Below, piece after piece: positions 1 to 7,794 of a DNA stretch of 36,925 nt. The notes beneath the pieces are model-generated. The model was not told the origin of the DNA. It made no database searches and worked only from the letters and a program-made list of their open reading frames with translations. The DNA comes from Actinomycetota bacterium (GTDB lineage: Bacteria > Actinomycetota > Actinomycetes > Nanopelagicales > Nanopelagicaceae). Position 1 is the stretch's first letter. The number at the start of each line of letters is the position of its first letter. The stretch spans positions 1 to 36,925 of the forward strand of contig WLIM01000002.1 of NCBI GenBank assembly GCA_009702205.1. Reading direction: 5' to 3'. A program made the position numbers and the translations under genes.

Positions 1-555
1 CAGGAAGCGATCGCCACGGACATAACCGTTGTTAATTAGATTTCGCATCGGTGTTCCGTGTCCGACGAGTGCGCCAAATTGATCTTCACCAGTATCGGCA
101 TGGGCATCGAAGTGAATCATCGAGATTTTGCCTTTGCCGCGATGTGTTGCGATTCCTGCAACATCGGCAGATGCAATTGAGTGATCGCCGCCGAGAACAA
201 CTGGAATTATTCCAGCACGTGAAATCTTTTCAGTTGCAGCTTTCAAAACTTCAAGTGACTTTACTAAATCTCCACCAGGCATTAATAAATCACCTGCATC
301 AAAAACTTTAAGATCTTTTAAGCCATCCGTGCGAAGTGCGAGATGTGGCCTAGAAGCATCATGCGGTAAATAATCGCCACCGCGAATTGCTTGCGGGCCA
401 AACTTTGCGCCAGAACGGTGTGAAGTTCCAGAATCGATTGGGGCGCCGATGATAATTACATCGGCGCCTTTGTAAGTCGATGGATCATCTAAGTCACATG
501 ATGGAATGCCTAGAAAGGTAAAGGCTGGCCCATACATGTTTCCGTGATTGGTCAT
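1..555 (-). CDS. speB: Agmatinase / arginase-family ureohydrolase (partial, 3' end beyond the window)
   Basis: The frame is open from an ATG at 555 down to base 1, so 185 codons of the N-terminal part are seen and the C-terminus lies outside the window. Ureohydrolases split a guanidino group from substrates such as agmatine, giving urea and an amine, using two Mn ions. Two of the family's metal-binding blocks are visible: GGDHS, followed by HFDAHADT. The N-terminal MYGPAFTFLG and the IIGAPIDSGTSHRSG segment are also typical. A second in-frame ATG lies six codons in. The first is favoured because a TATCCT box (563-568) ends 7 bases upstream, as expected for a leaderless message. The exact substrate (agmatine, guanidinobutyrate or another guanidino compound) cannot be read from this fragment. 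Confidence 0.85.
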   Translation of the reverse strand, partial: MTNHGNMYGPAFTFLGIPSCDLDDPSTYKGADVIIIGAPIDSGTSHRSGAKFGPQAIRGGDYLPHDASRPHLALRTDGLKDLKVFDAGDLLMPGGDLVKSLEVLKAATEKISRAGIIPVVLGGDHSIASADVAGIATHRGKGKISMIHFDAHADTGEDQFGALVGHGTPMRNLINNGYVRGDRFL

Positions 556-562
556 ACCGCAA

Positions 563-568
563 AGGATA
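563..568 (-). promoter_or_regulatory. Probable -10 box (TATCCT) of leaderless speB
   Basis: On the minus strand TATCCT is followed by 7 bases and then the ATG at 555, with no Shine-Dalgarno sequence between. This matches the TAnnnT plus 6-7 base layout seen at several other starts in the window. No clear -35 box. Confidence 0.45.
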
Positions 569-577
569 CGCGCAATG

Positions 578-1255
578 TTAGGAGATTGATTCCTTTTCTT
601 TCTTCGAAATCTTGAGCCAAGAAATAAAGCCCCAGATTACGAATGGCAGGTAGATCGCATACAAGGTGCCTGTTGGGTAGTAGCCATTCTTAAATGCGAA
701 TGGAACTCCAACAGCATCTACTGCAACCCAAACTAACCAGAACTCAACGTAGCCACGGCTCATGCCATATGTTGCGAGCGCGGTACCAGTAAAAATCCAG
801 GTGTCAACGGTTAACCAAGTTCCTGATTCACCAAGTGCTTTGAAGATTTGATAGGCAAGAATGTAGAAGACAATTATTGCTGGAATTAAATATTGCTTCT
901 CTTTCATTGTTGTCCAACGTGGTGTTACTGGCGGCTTGCCTTCGCCACCCGCACGTTGATGTTGTGACCAACGAATCCAGCCATAAACACTTACGATGAT
1001 TAGTAATAAGTTTCGGCTAGCTTGGCCATAGAAATTCTTTGCTTGATCATCTGCGCCAAATGAAAATACCGCGCCGAGAAATACTGTGAAAAGTAAACCG
1101 TCGCCAATAATTCCAACTGGCCACGCAATAACTTTTCGCTTCAAACCTAGGACTGCACTTGATAGGCCAAGAATTCCACCTATAACTTCGCGCCAGGCGA
1201 TTGATTTACTTCCGAAGTGAATTTGTGCTTCAAACAACCACTTTAAAACAGACAT
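578..1255 (-). CDS. ribM: RibM/PnuX-type riboflavin transporter (PnuC family)
   Basis: A 225-residue, very hydrophobic protein with about six to seven membrane segments and the general look of PnuC vitamin transporters, which move nicotinamide riboside, riboflavin or thiamine by facilitated diffusion. The substrate call comes mainly from context. The gene lies directly behind an FMN riboswitch (1270-1390), and actinobacterial PnuC-family proteins under such riboswitches (RibM, also called PnuX) import riboflavin. The start is an ATG with a good AGGAG at 1263-1267. The C-terminal tail is short and charged (ISKKEKES). A nicotinamide riboside carrier is the alternative, but the riboswitch argues against it. 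The gene appears monocistronic; speB begins 22 bases downstream with its own likely promoter. Confidence 0.88.
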   Translation of the reverse strand: MSVLKWLFEAQIHFGSKSIAWREVIGGILGLSSAVLGLKRKVIAWPVGIIGDGLLFTVFLGAVFSFGADDQAKNFYGQASRNLLLIIVSVYGWIRWSQHQRAGGEGKPPVTPRWTTMKEKQYLIPAIIVFYILAYQIFKALGESGTWLTVDTWIFTGTALATYGMSRGYVEFWLVWVAVDAVGVPFAFKNGYYPTGTLYAIYLPFVIWGFISWLKISKKEKESIS

Positions 1256-1269
1256 GACTTATCTCCTCA

Positions 1270-1390
1270 TGTTCCTTTATCCAGACTGTAACTGTCGGTT
1301 TTGGAATTTCACCAAATCGGCCGATTGAGATTTTCAATCAGTTCGCGGACTCTCACCGCCGGTTCGGAATTACACCGACCCCCGGAACAC
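1270..1390 (-). promoter_or_regulatory. FMN riboswitch (RFN element)
   Basis: Read on the minus strand, the leader holds the RFN conserved blocks in order: TTCCGGGGGTCGGTGTAATT, then CCGAACCGGCGGTGAGAGTC, CGCGA, a variable stem with AAAATCTCAATCGGCCGATT, GGTGAAATTCC, AAACCGACAGT and AGTCTGGAT. The closing P1 helix is visible as GTTCC (1384-1388 read in reverse) pairing with GGAAC (1271-1275 read in reverse). The element ends only 3-4 bases before the AGGAG of ribM. There is no room for a terminator between them, so control is probably by blocking ribosome binding when FMN is abundant (inference). Confidence 0.95.
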
Positions 1391-1396
1391 TCGCGA

Positions 1397-1403
1397 ATTC
1401 TTA
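1397..1403 (-). promoter_or_regulatory. -10 element upstream of the FMN riboswitch
   Basis: The minus strand carries TGTGTAAGAAT, an extended -10 like sequence, about 7 bases before the 5' edge of the riboswitch. This places transcription start near 1390, as expected for an RNA that begins with the P1 helix. Confidence 0.45.
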
Positions 1404-1437
1404 CACAGGAATAATTAATCGTCCTGCCGAAGCTTGC

Positions 1438-1698
1438 TTAATTATCTTTGGCTTTGCGCTTCCTAAGCTTGCGCGGATCAACTTTTTTCGCGGATTCTTG
1501 CGCTTTGGTGAGGAGCGACTTGGCCCAAGTAAATTCCGCGGCCAGAACAAATAGACCACCAATGATGAACGGCAAAGTGAAGGGTCCAGGTAGAACTATA
1601 AGCACGGCTCCGATTGCGATGAGCGTGAAACCGATTACTAGAACTATTGTCTTGCGAACTGGGCTTGGGACTGCGCGCCAGATCTTTTTATATTCCAC
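1438..1698 (-). CDS. Small PGPGW-type (TIGR02611-like) membrane protein
   Basis: An 86-residue protein with two membrane segments (about residues 16-36 and 39-57) joined by a short turn that reads LPGPFTLPF, then AAEFTWAKSLL and a strongly basic tail (RKLRKRKAKDN). This resembles the actinobacterial PGPGW small membrane proteins, whose function is not known. The start is GTG at 1696-1698. A TAGGAT box (1705-1710) ends 6 bases upstream, so the message is probably leaderless. It is divergent from trhO with only 37 bases between the two starts. It ends about 35 bases before the ribM riboswitch promoter on the same strand, so some read-through into the riboswitch unit is possible. Confidence 0.75.
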   Translation of the reverse strand: MEYKKIWRAVPSPVRKTIVLVIGFTLIAIGAVLIVLPGPFTLPFIIGGLFVLAAEFTWAKSLLTKAQESAKKVDPRKLRKRKAKDN

Positions 1699-1735
1699 GT
1701 TTTAATCCTAACGGCTTACTCGTTAAGATTGCGAT
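1699..1735. promoter_or_regulatory. Compact divergent promoter pair with two leaderless starts
   Basis: This 37-base region separates two GTG starts. Minus strand: TAGGAT (1705-1710) plus 6 bases to the GTG at 1698. Plus strand: TAAGAT (1724-1729) plus 6 bases to the GTG at 1736. The two -10 boxes are only 13 bases apart, so the upstream promoter elements must overlap and the two transcripts may compete for polymerase. Confidence 0.55.
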
Positions 1736-2644
1736 GTGGAAATCCAGAAGATACTTCTCTATTACGGCTTTACGCCTATTGCTGATCCCGAAGCGGTCCG
1801 CCTATGGCAGCAAGCCCTATGTGAATCCCTAAATATCAAGGGCCGGATTCTGGTTTCAAAGCATGGAATCAATGGAACAGTGGGCGGCGATATGTCAGCC
1901 CTCAAGAAATATGTGAAGACAACTAAAAAGTATCCAGGATTTAAGAAGATTGATTTCAAGTGGTCCGGTGGAACTGGAAATGATTTCCCAAGGCTAAATG
2001 TTCGCGTTAAAGATGAACTAGTAGCTTTTGGAAGTCCTGCTGAGATTGATGTTGATGAAAGTGGCGTAGTCAATGGCGGAAAACATCTAAAACCATATGA
2101 GGTTGATGAATTAGTTAAAGAACGTGGCGATGAAGTTGTCTTCTTTGATGGTCGAAATGCTTTCGAGGCGAAGATCGGTAAATTTAAGAACGCAATCGTT
2201 CCCGATGTTGAGACTAGTCGCGATTTTATTAAAGAGATCGAAAGCGGAAAATACGATCACATTAAAGATAAGCCGATTGTTACATACTGCACCGGAGGAA
2301 TTCGTTGCGAAATTTTATCCGCTGTAATGGTCAAACGCGGATTTAGCGAGGTCTACCAAATCGAAGGTGGCATTGTTCGGTATGGAAACAAGTTTGGCGA
2401 CGACTCACTTTGGGAAGGCTCACTCTTCACATTTGATGGTCGCATGGCAATTGATTTTTCGACTAAGACCAAAGTTATTGGTGAATGTGAAAGATGCCAA
2501 GCGAAGACAAATACCTTCTTTAATTGCGCAACTGCAAGCTGTCACGAATTGATTTTGCTCTGTGAAGATTGCTCTAAATTGGATTCGAATCTGAGCTGTG
2601 TGCATTCAGGATTAAAACAGCGCGACTCTGAAATGGTTGGTTAA
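1736..2644 (+). CDS. trhO: tRNA uridine-34 hydroxylase (rhodanese-domain TrhO/YceA family)
   Basis: A 302-residue protein with the family layout: an N-terminal ferredoxin-like domain opening KILLYYGFTPI and containing SKHGINGTVGG, then a rhodanese domain (about residues 120-220) with the active-site loop YCTGGIRCE, where Cys185 is the likely catalytic cysteine, and a Cys-rich C-terminal tail (CERCQAKT, CATASCHELILLCEDC). Members hydroxylate U34 of tRNA to 5-hydroxyuridine, the precursor of (m)cmo5U-type modifications, in an oxygen-dependent reaction. The start is GTG at 1736; an in-frame stop at 1724-1726 rules out a longer form. No Shine-Dalgarno is present and a TAAGAT box lies 6 bases upstream, suggesting a leaderless message. 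The inositol dehydrogenase-like gene follows after 6 bases and may be co-transcribed. Confidence 0.9.
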   Translation: MEIQKILLYYGFTPIADPEAVRLWQQALCESLNIKGRILVSKHGINGTVGGDMSALKKYVKTTKKYPGFKKIDFKWSGGTGNDFPRLNVRVKDELVAFGSPAEIDVDESGVVNGGKHLKPYEVDELVKERGDEVVFFDGRNAFEAKIGKFKNAIVPDVETSRDFIKEIESGKYDHIKDKPIVTYCTGGIRCEILSAVMVKRGFSEVYQIEGGIVRYGNKFGDDSLWEGSLFTFDGRMAIDFSTKTKVIGECERCQAKTNTFFNCATASCHELILLCEDCSKLDSNLSCVHSGLKQRDSEMVG

Positions 2645-2650
2645 CTCCTG

Positions 2651-3661
2651 GTGGCAGACTTAAGAGTTTGCGTTATCGGTACTGGTGCGATGGGCACCGA
2701 TCACATAATTCGAATTAATACTCGGATGTCTGGTGCTGTCGTTACTGCAATAGTTGAGCCAGATTCAGCTCGTGCGACAGACGCTCTAAAACACGCACCT
2801 GAGGCAAAGCAATTTGCAAATATTTCAGAAGCTATTGCGAGTGGATTAATTGATGCCGCTTTAATTGCGACTCCTGGCGCTTTTCATGAAGAAGTTTTGT
2901 TACCCATAATCTCGGCTGGAATCCCAGTTTTATGCGAGAAGCCAATGACTCCAGATGTTGCATCAGCGATTCGGGTACTAGAGGCTGAAGTTTCTGGTGG
3001 CAAGAAGATTATTCAAGTGGGCTTTATGCGACGTTTTGATGAAGGCTATATCGAATTGCAGAAAGAGATCGATGGCGCAAAATTGGGAGAACTCTTGGCT
3101 CTCCATTGTGCGCATAGAAACCCATCAGTTCCAGAATGGTATGGAAATGAGATGCTTATTGCCGACTCGGTCTCTCATGAAATCGATATCGTGCGATTTC
3201 TAACTGGCTCACCAATTGTTAGCACGGAAGTTAAACAACTAAAGCGAAATAAATTAGCCCCAGAACGTCTTAATGAACCCATCCTGGTTCTACTTGAAAC
3301 TGAATCTGGCGTGATTGCTACAGTTGAAATGAATGTTTCTGTTCAATTTGGATATCAAGTAATTACTGAGGCTGTATTCCAAAAGGGTGTCTGTGAAATT
3401 GGACGGTCCAATGGAATGACAACTTGGGAAGCGGGACGATCTAGTACCGCAGAACACGTTACATATTTAACTCGTTTCGCACGTGCATACGATGATGAAA
3501 TCCAAGCATGGATTAACGCAGCAAAAATTGGACAAATTGGCGGTCCAAGTGCGTGGGATGGTTACATGTCGGTTGCAGTTGTTGACGCTGGATTAAAATC
3601 ACTTCAAACAGGTGAAAAGATTGCGGCAACTTACATAGCAAAACCAGCTTTCTATAACTAG
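2651..3661 (+). CDS. iolG: Gfo/Idh/MocA oxidoreductase, probable inositol 2-dehydrogenase
   Basis: A 336-residue NAD(P)-dependent dehydrogenase. The N-terminal Rossmann fold opens with VCVIGTGAMGTDH (GxGxxG at about residues 10-15). The family lysine is in CEKP (Lys97), and the catalytic Asp/His pair lies in DSVSHEIDIV. IQVGFMRRFD is frequent in actinobacterial myo-inositol dehydrogenases. The expected reaction is oxidation of myo-inositol, or a related cyclitol, to the 2-keto form, the first step before IolE. The start is GTG, 6 bases after the trhO stop. A second, clearer IolG homologue follows, so the two may differ in stereoisomer (for example myo-, scyllo- or chiro-inositol) or cofactor. 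Family is certain; exact substrate is inferred from context. Confidence 0.75.
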   Translation: MADLRVCVIGTGAMGTDHIIRINTRMSGAVVTAIVEPDSARATDALKHAPEAKQFANISEAIASGLIDAALIATPGAFHEEVLLPIISAGIPVLCEKPMTPDVASAIRVLEAEVSGGKKIIQVGFMRRFDEGYIELQKEIDGAKLGELLALHCAHRNPSVPEWYGNEMLIADSVSHEIDIVRFLTGSPIVSTEVKQLKRNKLAPERLNEPILVLLETESGVIATVEMNVSVQFGYQVITEAVFQKGVCEIGRSNGMTTWEAGRSSTAEHVTYLTRFARAYDDEIQAWINAAKIGQIGGPSAWDGYMSVAVVDAGLKSLQTGEKIAATYIAKPAFYN

Positions 3662-3668
3662 TATTTAG

Positions 3669-3685
3669 CCCTGACTGTTACAGGG
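3669..3685 (+). other. Short hairpin that overlaps the iolG ribosome binding site
   Basis: CCCTG (3669-3673) and CAGGG (3681-3685) form a perfect 5-bp stem around a 7-base loop. The right arm is part of the AGGGGG Shine-Dalgarno (3682-3687) of the gene starting at 3692. There is no T-tract, so it is not an intrinsic terminator. It could lower translation of that gene when not being read through from upstream (inference). Confidence 0.35.
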
Positions 3686-3691
3686 GGCAAA

Positions 3692-4693
3692 ATGGCTAAG
3701 AAGAATTTAAGAATCGGTGTTATTGGTGCTGGCCGAATTGGAATTGTGCACTCCGGCAGTGTTAATGACACAGCAGGCGCCGAACTTGCAGTAGTTGTTG
3801 ATGCGATTGAAGAGAGCGCAGCAAAACTTGCAGGCCAGTACGGAGCCAAATACACAACAGATGTAAATGATCTATTCACTAAAGGCGATGTCGATGCAAT
3901 CATTGTCGGATCTCCTACCCCAACTCACGTAGATTTAATTAGCCGTTCAATTGATGCTGGAATTCACGTGCTATGTGAGAAGCCAGTTGATTTAGATATT
4001 AATCGCGCAAACACAATCAAAGATAAGGTCGCTAATTCAAAGACCAACGTATCTATAGCCTTTAACCGTCGTTATGATCCAAATTTCGCAGCGGTATATG
4101 CCCGTGTTAAAGCTGGCGAGCTAGGAAATCTTGAGCAATTAATTCTCACAAGCCGTGATCCAGCCCCACCACCACAGGCTTACATTGCAGTTTCAGGCGG
4201 AATTTTCCGCGACCAAGTAATTCATGATTTTGATATTGCCCGCTATTTTGTTGGCGACATTGCCGAAGTAAGCACTTTTGCCACAAATGCATTTAGCTCT
4301 GAAATTAAGGCTGAAGGCGACTTCGATACTGCAATTACAAACTTGCGAAGCGTAGATGGCAAGTTGGTTTCAATTGTTAATTCACGTCACTCTTCTTACG
4401 GTTATGACCAACGCCTTGAAGCCTTTGGCGATAAGGGAATGCTTCAAGTTACAAATATGGCCCCAACAACTGTTCGCAGTTTTAAAGCGGATCACAGTGA
4501 ACAACTTGACCCATATTTAAACTTCTTCTTAGAACGATATGCCGCTTCTTATCGCAAGGAGCTTGCGCTATTTATCGAAAGTATTGAGACCGGAAAACAA
4601 CTTAACCCGACTTATGAAGATGGTTGCAAAGCACTGATACTTGCTGATGCTGCAACCGAATCTGCCAAGACGGGCAAAGTTGTAAAGCTTTAG
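3692..4693 (+). CDS. iolG: Inositol 2-dehydrogenase (Gfo/Idh/MocA family)
   Basis: A 333-residue protein very close to the IolG pattern: RIGVIGAGRIG at the N-terminus, CEKP with Lys97, RDPAPPPQAYI, and SGGIFRDQVIHDFDIARY with Asp174 and His178, which correspond to the catalytic Lys/Asp/His triad known from Bacillus IolG. It oxidises myo-inositol with NAD+ to 2-keto-myo-inositol (scyllo-inosose). It has a strong AGGGGG ribosome site (3682-3687), part of which lies in a small hairpin. Its stop is three bases from the stop of the convergent iolE-like gene. It lies in tandem with another Gfo/Idh gene, suggesting one transcript that also covers trhO. Confidence 0.87.
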   Translation: MAKKNLRIGVIGAGRIGIVHSGSVNDTAGAELAVVVDAIEESAAKLAGQYGAKYTTDVNDLFTKGDVDAIIVGSPTPTHVDLISRSIDAGIHVLCEKPVDLDINRANTIKDKVANSKTNVSIAFNRRYDPNFAAVYARVKAGELGNLEQLILTSRDPAPPPQAYIAVSGGIFRDQVIHDFDIARYFVGDIAEVSTFATNAFSSEIKAEGDFDTAITNLRSVDGKLVSIVNSRHSSYGYDQRLEAFGDKGMLQVTNMAPTTVRSFKADHSEQLDPYLNFFLERYAASYRKELALFIESIETGKQLNPTYEDGCKALILADAATESAKTGKVVKL

Positions 4694-4696
4694 TTC

Positions 4697-5599
4697 CTAG
4701 AAGCCTTCCGCCACTAACTCTGCGAGAACTTGTCGCAGGAATTCGACACTAGCTTTTGCATCTGCAAATGGGCCGGCCCCGATTGCTGGCTCAGCGCTTA
4801 GGGCGTTGTCTTGTTCTAGAACAAACCACCCGTCATATCCAGCCATAACTAAATTGCGGACAACGGTGCGAATATTTGCATCGCCTTGGCCAAGTGGTGT
4901 GTAAAGCCCAGCCAACATTCCGTCATAGTAAGTAACTTCATGTGATCGAACTTTCGCGGCCATTTTGTTATTAACATCTTTGAGATGTGAGTGAGCGACG
5001 CGATCTGCATGATCTTTCGAGAAGGCGACGATATCTGTTCCACCAATCATCATGTGGCCGGTGTCTAAGCAGAATGGAATTGTTGAACCTTTTAATACGC
5101 GGTTTACATGATCTGCGGTTTCAACCATTGTTCCAACGTGTGGGTGAAGTACTGACTTCACACCAATCTTTGCTGCTTCAGCTTGGATGCGATTTAGATT
5201 GTTGAATAAAATATCCCATTCGGCATCGGTCAATACTGGAAGCTTTTCGTCGTAGCCAGTGATTCCAGAATTTGCAGCAAGAACTAAAGTCTTTGCCCCT
5301 GCAGCGACATATCCTTCGAGTTCTTTTTGAACTCCTGGAATTGGATCGTGATCAGCCCGGTGCAAAATAACTGGAACGAAACCGCCAACTGCAGTCATGT
5401 TGTGTTCTTTTAGGATTGAGGCTTTGAGTGCAGGTTCCATCGGTAAGAAACCTTCAGGACCGAATTCAGTAGCACTAAATCCAAGTTCTGCCATCTCCTT
5501 CAAAACTCTTGCAGGTGACATCTGATGTCCCCAACCTGGAACTTCGCAAACTCCCCATGAAATAGGTGCTGCTGCGATCTTTGCATTCTTTGCACTCAT
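4697..5599 (-). CDS. iolE: Probable inosose dehydratase (IolE-like TIM-barrel protein)
   Basis: A 300-residue protein of the sugar phosphate isomerase/epimerase TIM-barrel superfamily. It opens with PISWGVCEVPGWG, the pattern of actinobacterial inosose dehydratase-like proteins. Likely metal ligands are spread along the barrel: ATEFGPEG, LHPHVGT, CLDTGHM, AHSHLKDV and VLEQDN. IolE removes water from 2-keto-myo-inositol to give 3D-(3,5/4)-trihydroxycyclohexane-1,2-dione, the substrate of IolD, and iolD lies in the same operon. It is the last gene of that operon and its start overlaps the preceding stop by 4 bases (ATGA). An epimerase of inosose (IolI-like) is the main alternative. Confidence 0.72.
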   Translation of the reverse strand: MSAKNAKIAAAPISWGVCEVPGWGHQMSPARVLKEMAELGFSATEFGPEGFLPMEPALKASILKEHNMTAVGGFVPVILHRADHDPIPGVQKELEGYVAAGAKTLVLAANSGITGYDEKLPVLTDAEWDILFNNLNRIQAEAAKIGVKSVLHPHVGTMVETADHVNRVLKGSTIPFCLDTGHMMIGGTDIVAFSKDHADRVAHSHLKDVNNKMAAKVRSHEVTYYDGMLAGLYTPLGQGDANIRTVVRNLVMAGYDGWFVLEQDNALSAEPAIGAGPFADAKASVEFLRQVLAELVAEGF

Positions 5600-6561
5600 T
5601 TGGTGCTCCTGTCTTTGTTATTTTCTAGATTGACTTTATTAGCGATTGCTATTGGTTTAACTCCAGTTAGAACATCGCGGGCACCTTGTGCCGCCATTAC
5701 ATATGTTGCGATGGTAGCTTGATTACTTAATCCCATTACATGTGGTGTGAGAACAACGCTCTCGTGGTCAAAAATTGGATGATGCTTAGGTGGTTCGAGA
5801 TCAAAGACATCTAAACCAAGGCCGCCAAGATTTCCGCTATTTAAAGCTTGTAGAGCAGCATCCAGATCAACAAGTGCCCCTCTTGAGCAATTAACTAAAA
5901 TTGCGCCTCTTTTTATTACTTCAAACTCTGTTTTTCCAATCAACCCTGTTGTATCTGTAGTAAGTGGCAAGTGCAGAGTAATTAAATCCGACTTAGCAAG
6001 AAGTTCTTTAACTGAATTAACTTTTATTGAAGCAGGGACTTCTGCGATTGGATCGAAAGCAAGGATTTTCATTCCGAAGACTGAAGCAATTTCTGCTACT
6101 CGCTTTCCAATTCGCCCATATCCAATAATTCCTAAAGTTTGGTTCTCTAAATCGCCGACTGGATATTTGGTGCGATCGCTCCAATTTCCTGACGCCACCA
6201 ATTTTGTTAGTGGGCCTAAGCGCTTAGAGAGCGCGAGAATATGTGCCAAAGCTCCCTCGGCAACTGCATTGGTGTTGCTTCCGGGAGTTATAACGACAGG
6301 AATATTTCGAGCATCTGCTTCTGCTAAATCAACTAACTCTGTTCCGACTCCAGTGCGGGCAATTACTTTTAGGTTTGGCATTGATTCAAATACAGATCTA
6401 TTGAAATCAAATGCAGCGCGCACAAGTGCGCCTTGAGCAACTTCCAAATCTCTTGGCGTTGGATTTTCGATATAACTAAAATCCGGACCCAGAATCGGCG
6501 CAACTATTTGAGCTGCTATTGGCCCTAGGCCAACAATAATTGGGTGCGAATTAGTGCTCAT
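5596..6561 (-). CDS. D-2-hydroxyacid dehydrogenase (NAD-dependent)
   Basis: A 321-residue enzyme of the D-isomer-specific 2-hydroxyacid dehydrogenase family. The Rossmann motif is GIIGYGRIG (about 144-152). The catalytic triad is visible as Arg227 in NCSRGALVD, Glu256 in DLEPP and His274 in LTPHVMG. Such enzymes interconvert 2-keto acids and D-2-hydroxyacids (phosphoglycerate, glyoxylate/hydroxypyruvate, sugar acids). In this operon it could act on an aldol-cleavage product such as hydroxypyruvate or tartronate semialdehyde, but nothing in the sequence fixes this. It lacks the C-terminal ACT/ASB extension of biosynthetic SerA. Its start overlaps the previous stop by one base (TAATG), and its stop overlaps the next start. 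Confidence 0.82.
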   Translation of the reverse strand: MSTNSHPIIVGLGPIAAQIVAPILGPDFSYIENPTPRDLEVAQGALVRAAFDFNRSVFESMPNLKVIARTGVGTELVDLAEADARNIPVVITPGSNTNAVAEGALAHILALSKRLGPLTKLVASGNWSDRTKYPVGDLENQTLGIIGYGRIGKRVAEIASVFGMKILAFDPIAEVPASIKVNSVKELLAKSDLITLHLPLTTDTTGLIGKTEFEVIKRGAILVNCSRGALVDLDAALQALNSGNLGGLGLDVFDLEPPKHHPIFDHESVVLTPHVMGLSNQATIATYVMAAQGARDVLTGVKPIAIANKVNLENNKDRSTK

Positions 6562-7781
6562 TATTTTGCAATCGCCGCCGTTGTTCCAGTGGCAGGTTTA
6601 ATTGCTACCCACTTCTTTGATTCAGCAGATTCTTCAATTGCTGAAACCACTCGGGCTGCTGAAACTGCGTCATGAATATTTGAATTCTTAGTGACTCCCC
6701 CGAAATAAGCCTCAAGGAATTTGCGTGCTTCCACAATTTTTAAATCGTCATAACCCATTGAAGTTCCGGCTCCGGGTTGAAAGTTTCCAAAGTCACCAAA
6801 AGTTGGTGAAGCCATTACGCGTTGGTAGCCGACATGATCGCCTTTGCGCCCTATTGCAATTTCAATTTCATTCATACGTTCAAAATCCCATTTAACCGAA
6901 CCTTCGGTTCCGTAAATTTCAAATGTATAACTTGCACGTGGTCCAACTGCAACGCGAGATGCCTCGATTGTTCCAACTGCTCCTGCAGCAATCGCGTTGT
7001 CTGCAAACTTAATTAAAGCGCCGCCGTAATCTTCATTCTCTACCGGCTCCATTTTTCCACCTTCAATGACTGCGAAGTGAGTTCCGCTTCCCATTTCTAA
7101 TACCGGACGTTCGGTAATAACCGTTTTGGTCATTCCACTAACTTCGGCAATCGGTCCAACTAAATATTGAACTAGATCGGCAAGGTGGCCCATTAAATCT
7201 CCAAGAACACCGCTGCCAGCAAACTTACGAATGAAGCGCCATGAAAGTGCGCCATTTGGTTCTGCCGAATAATCGGCAAAGAATGTGCCGCGAATATTTG
7301 TGATTCGACCAAGGGCGCCACTAGCGATAAGTGCTTTTGCATGTTCAACTGCTGGGGCATTTCGATAGTTAAATCCGATAGTTGTTGTTACACCTGCTGC
7401 TATTGCTGCAGCCTCAACCGCTTCTGTTTCATTTGCTCCGCGGCCTACAGGCTTCTCAATCCAAAAGGATTTTCCAGCTTTTGCAGCAGCAATTCCGATT
7501 TCAGCATGCAAGAAATTTGGTGCGCAGATTGAAACAACATCAACGTCTGGGTGCGCTAATACTTCTTTGTAATCAAGGGTTGATGATTCATAACCCAGAA
7601 CATTTACTGCGTAATCAGCGCGTTCTTGCACATTATCAGCTGCAATTATTAAGCGCGGTTTGATGCCTAGTTCTGGATAAACAATTGGAAGTGATTGATA
7701 GGCGCGAGAGTGAACTTTTCCCATCCAGCCAACGCTTATTAGGCCAACACCGACAGAACGATTTGGAATTGCTGAAGTCAT
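6561..7781 (-). CDS. Gfo/Idh/MocA family oxidoreductase (406 aa)
   Basis: An NAD(P)-dependent dehydrogenase. The N-terminal part reads VGLISVGWMGKVHSRAY, followed by the family EKP motif (IEKPVGRG) and a catalytic-region block GVLGDLMGHLADLVQYL with Asp and His. It is longer than IolG (about 335 residues), as in the Gfo/Idh subgroup often found with cyclitol and sugar clusters whose members oxidise inositols, inososes or pyranosides. AGAAGGAAG just upstream of the ATG is a good ribosome site; the gap to the preceding aldolase gene is 13 bases. The substrate is unknown. It may feed other inositol isomers, or glycosylated inositols, into the pathway. Confidence 0.8.
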   Translation of the reverse strand: MTSAIPNRSVGVGLISVGWMGKVHSRAYQSLPIVYPELGIKPRLIIAADNVQERADYAVNVLGYESSTLDYKEVLAHPDVDVVSICAPNFLHAEIGIAAAKAGKSFWIEKPVGRGANETEAVEAAAIAAGVTTTIGFNYRNAPAVEHAKALIASGALGRITNIRGTFFADYSAEPNGALSWRFIRKFAGSGVLGDLMGHLADLVQYLVGPIAEVSGMTKTVITERPVLEMGSGTHFAVIEGGKMEPVENEDYGGALIKFADNAIAAGAVGTIEASRVAVGPRASYTFEIYGTEGSVKWDFERMNEIEIAIGRKGDHVGYQRVMASPTFGDFGNFQPGAGTSMGYDDLKIVEARKFLEAYFGGVTKNSNIHDAVSAARVVSAIEESAESKKWVAIKPATGTTAAIAK

Positions 7782-7794
7782 TTTCTTCCTTCTA

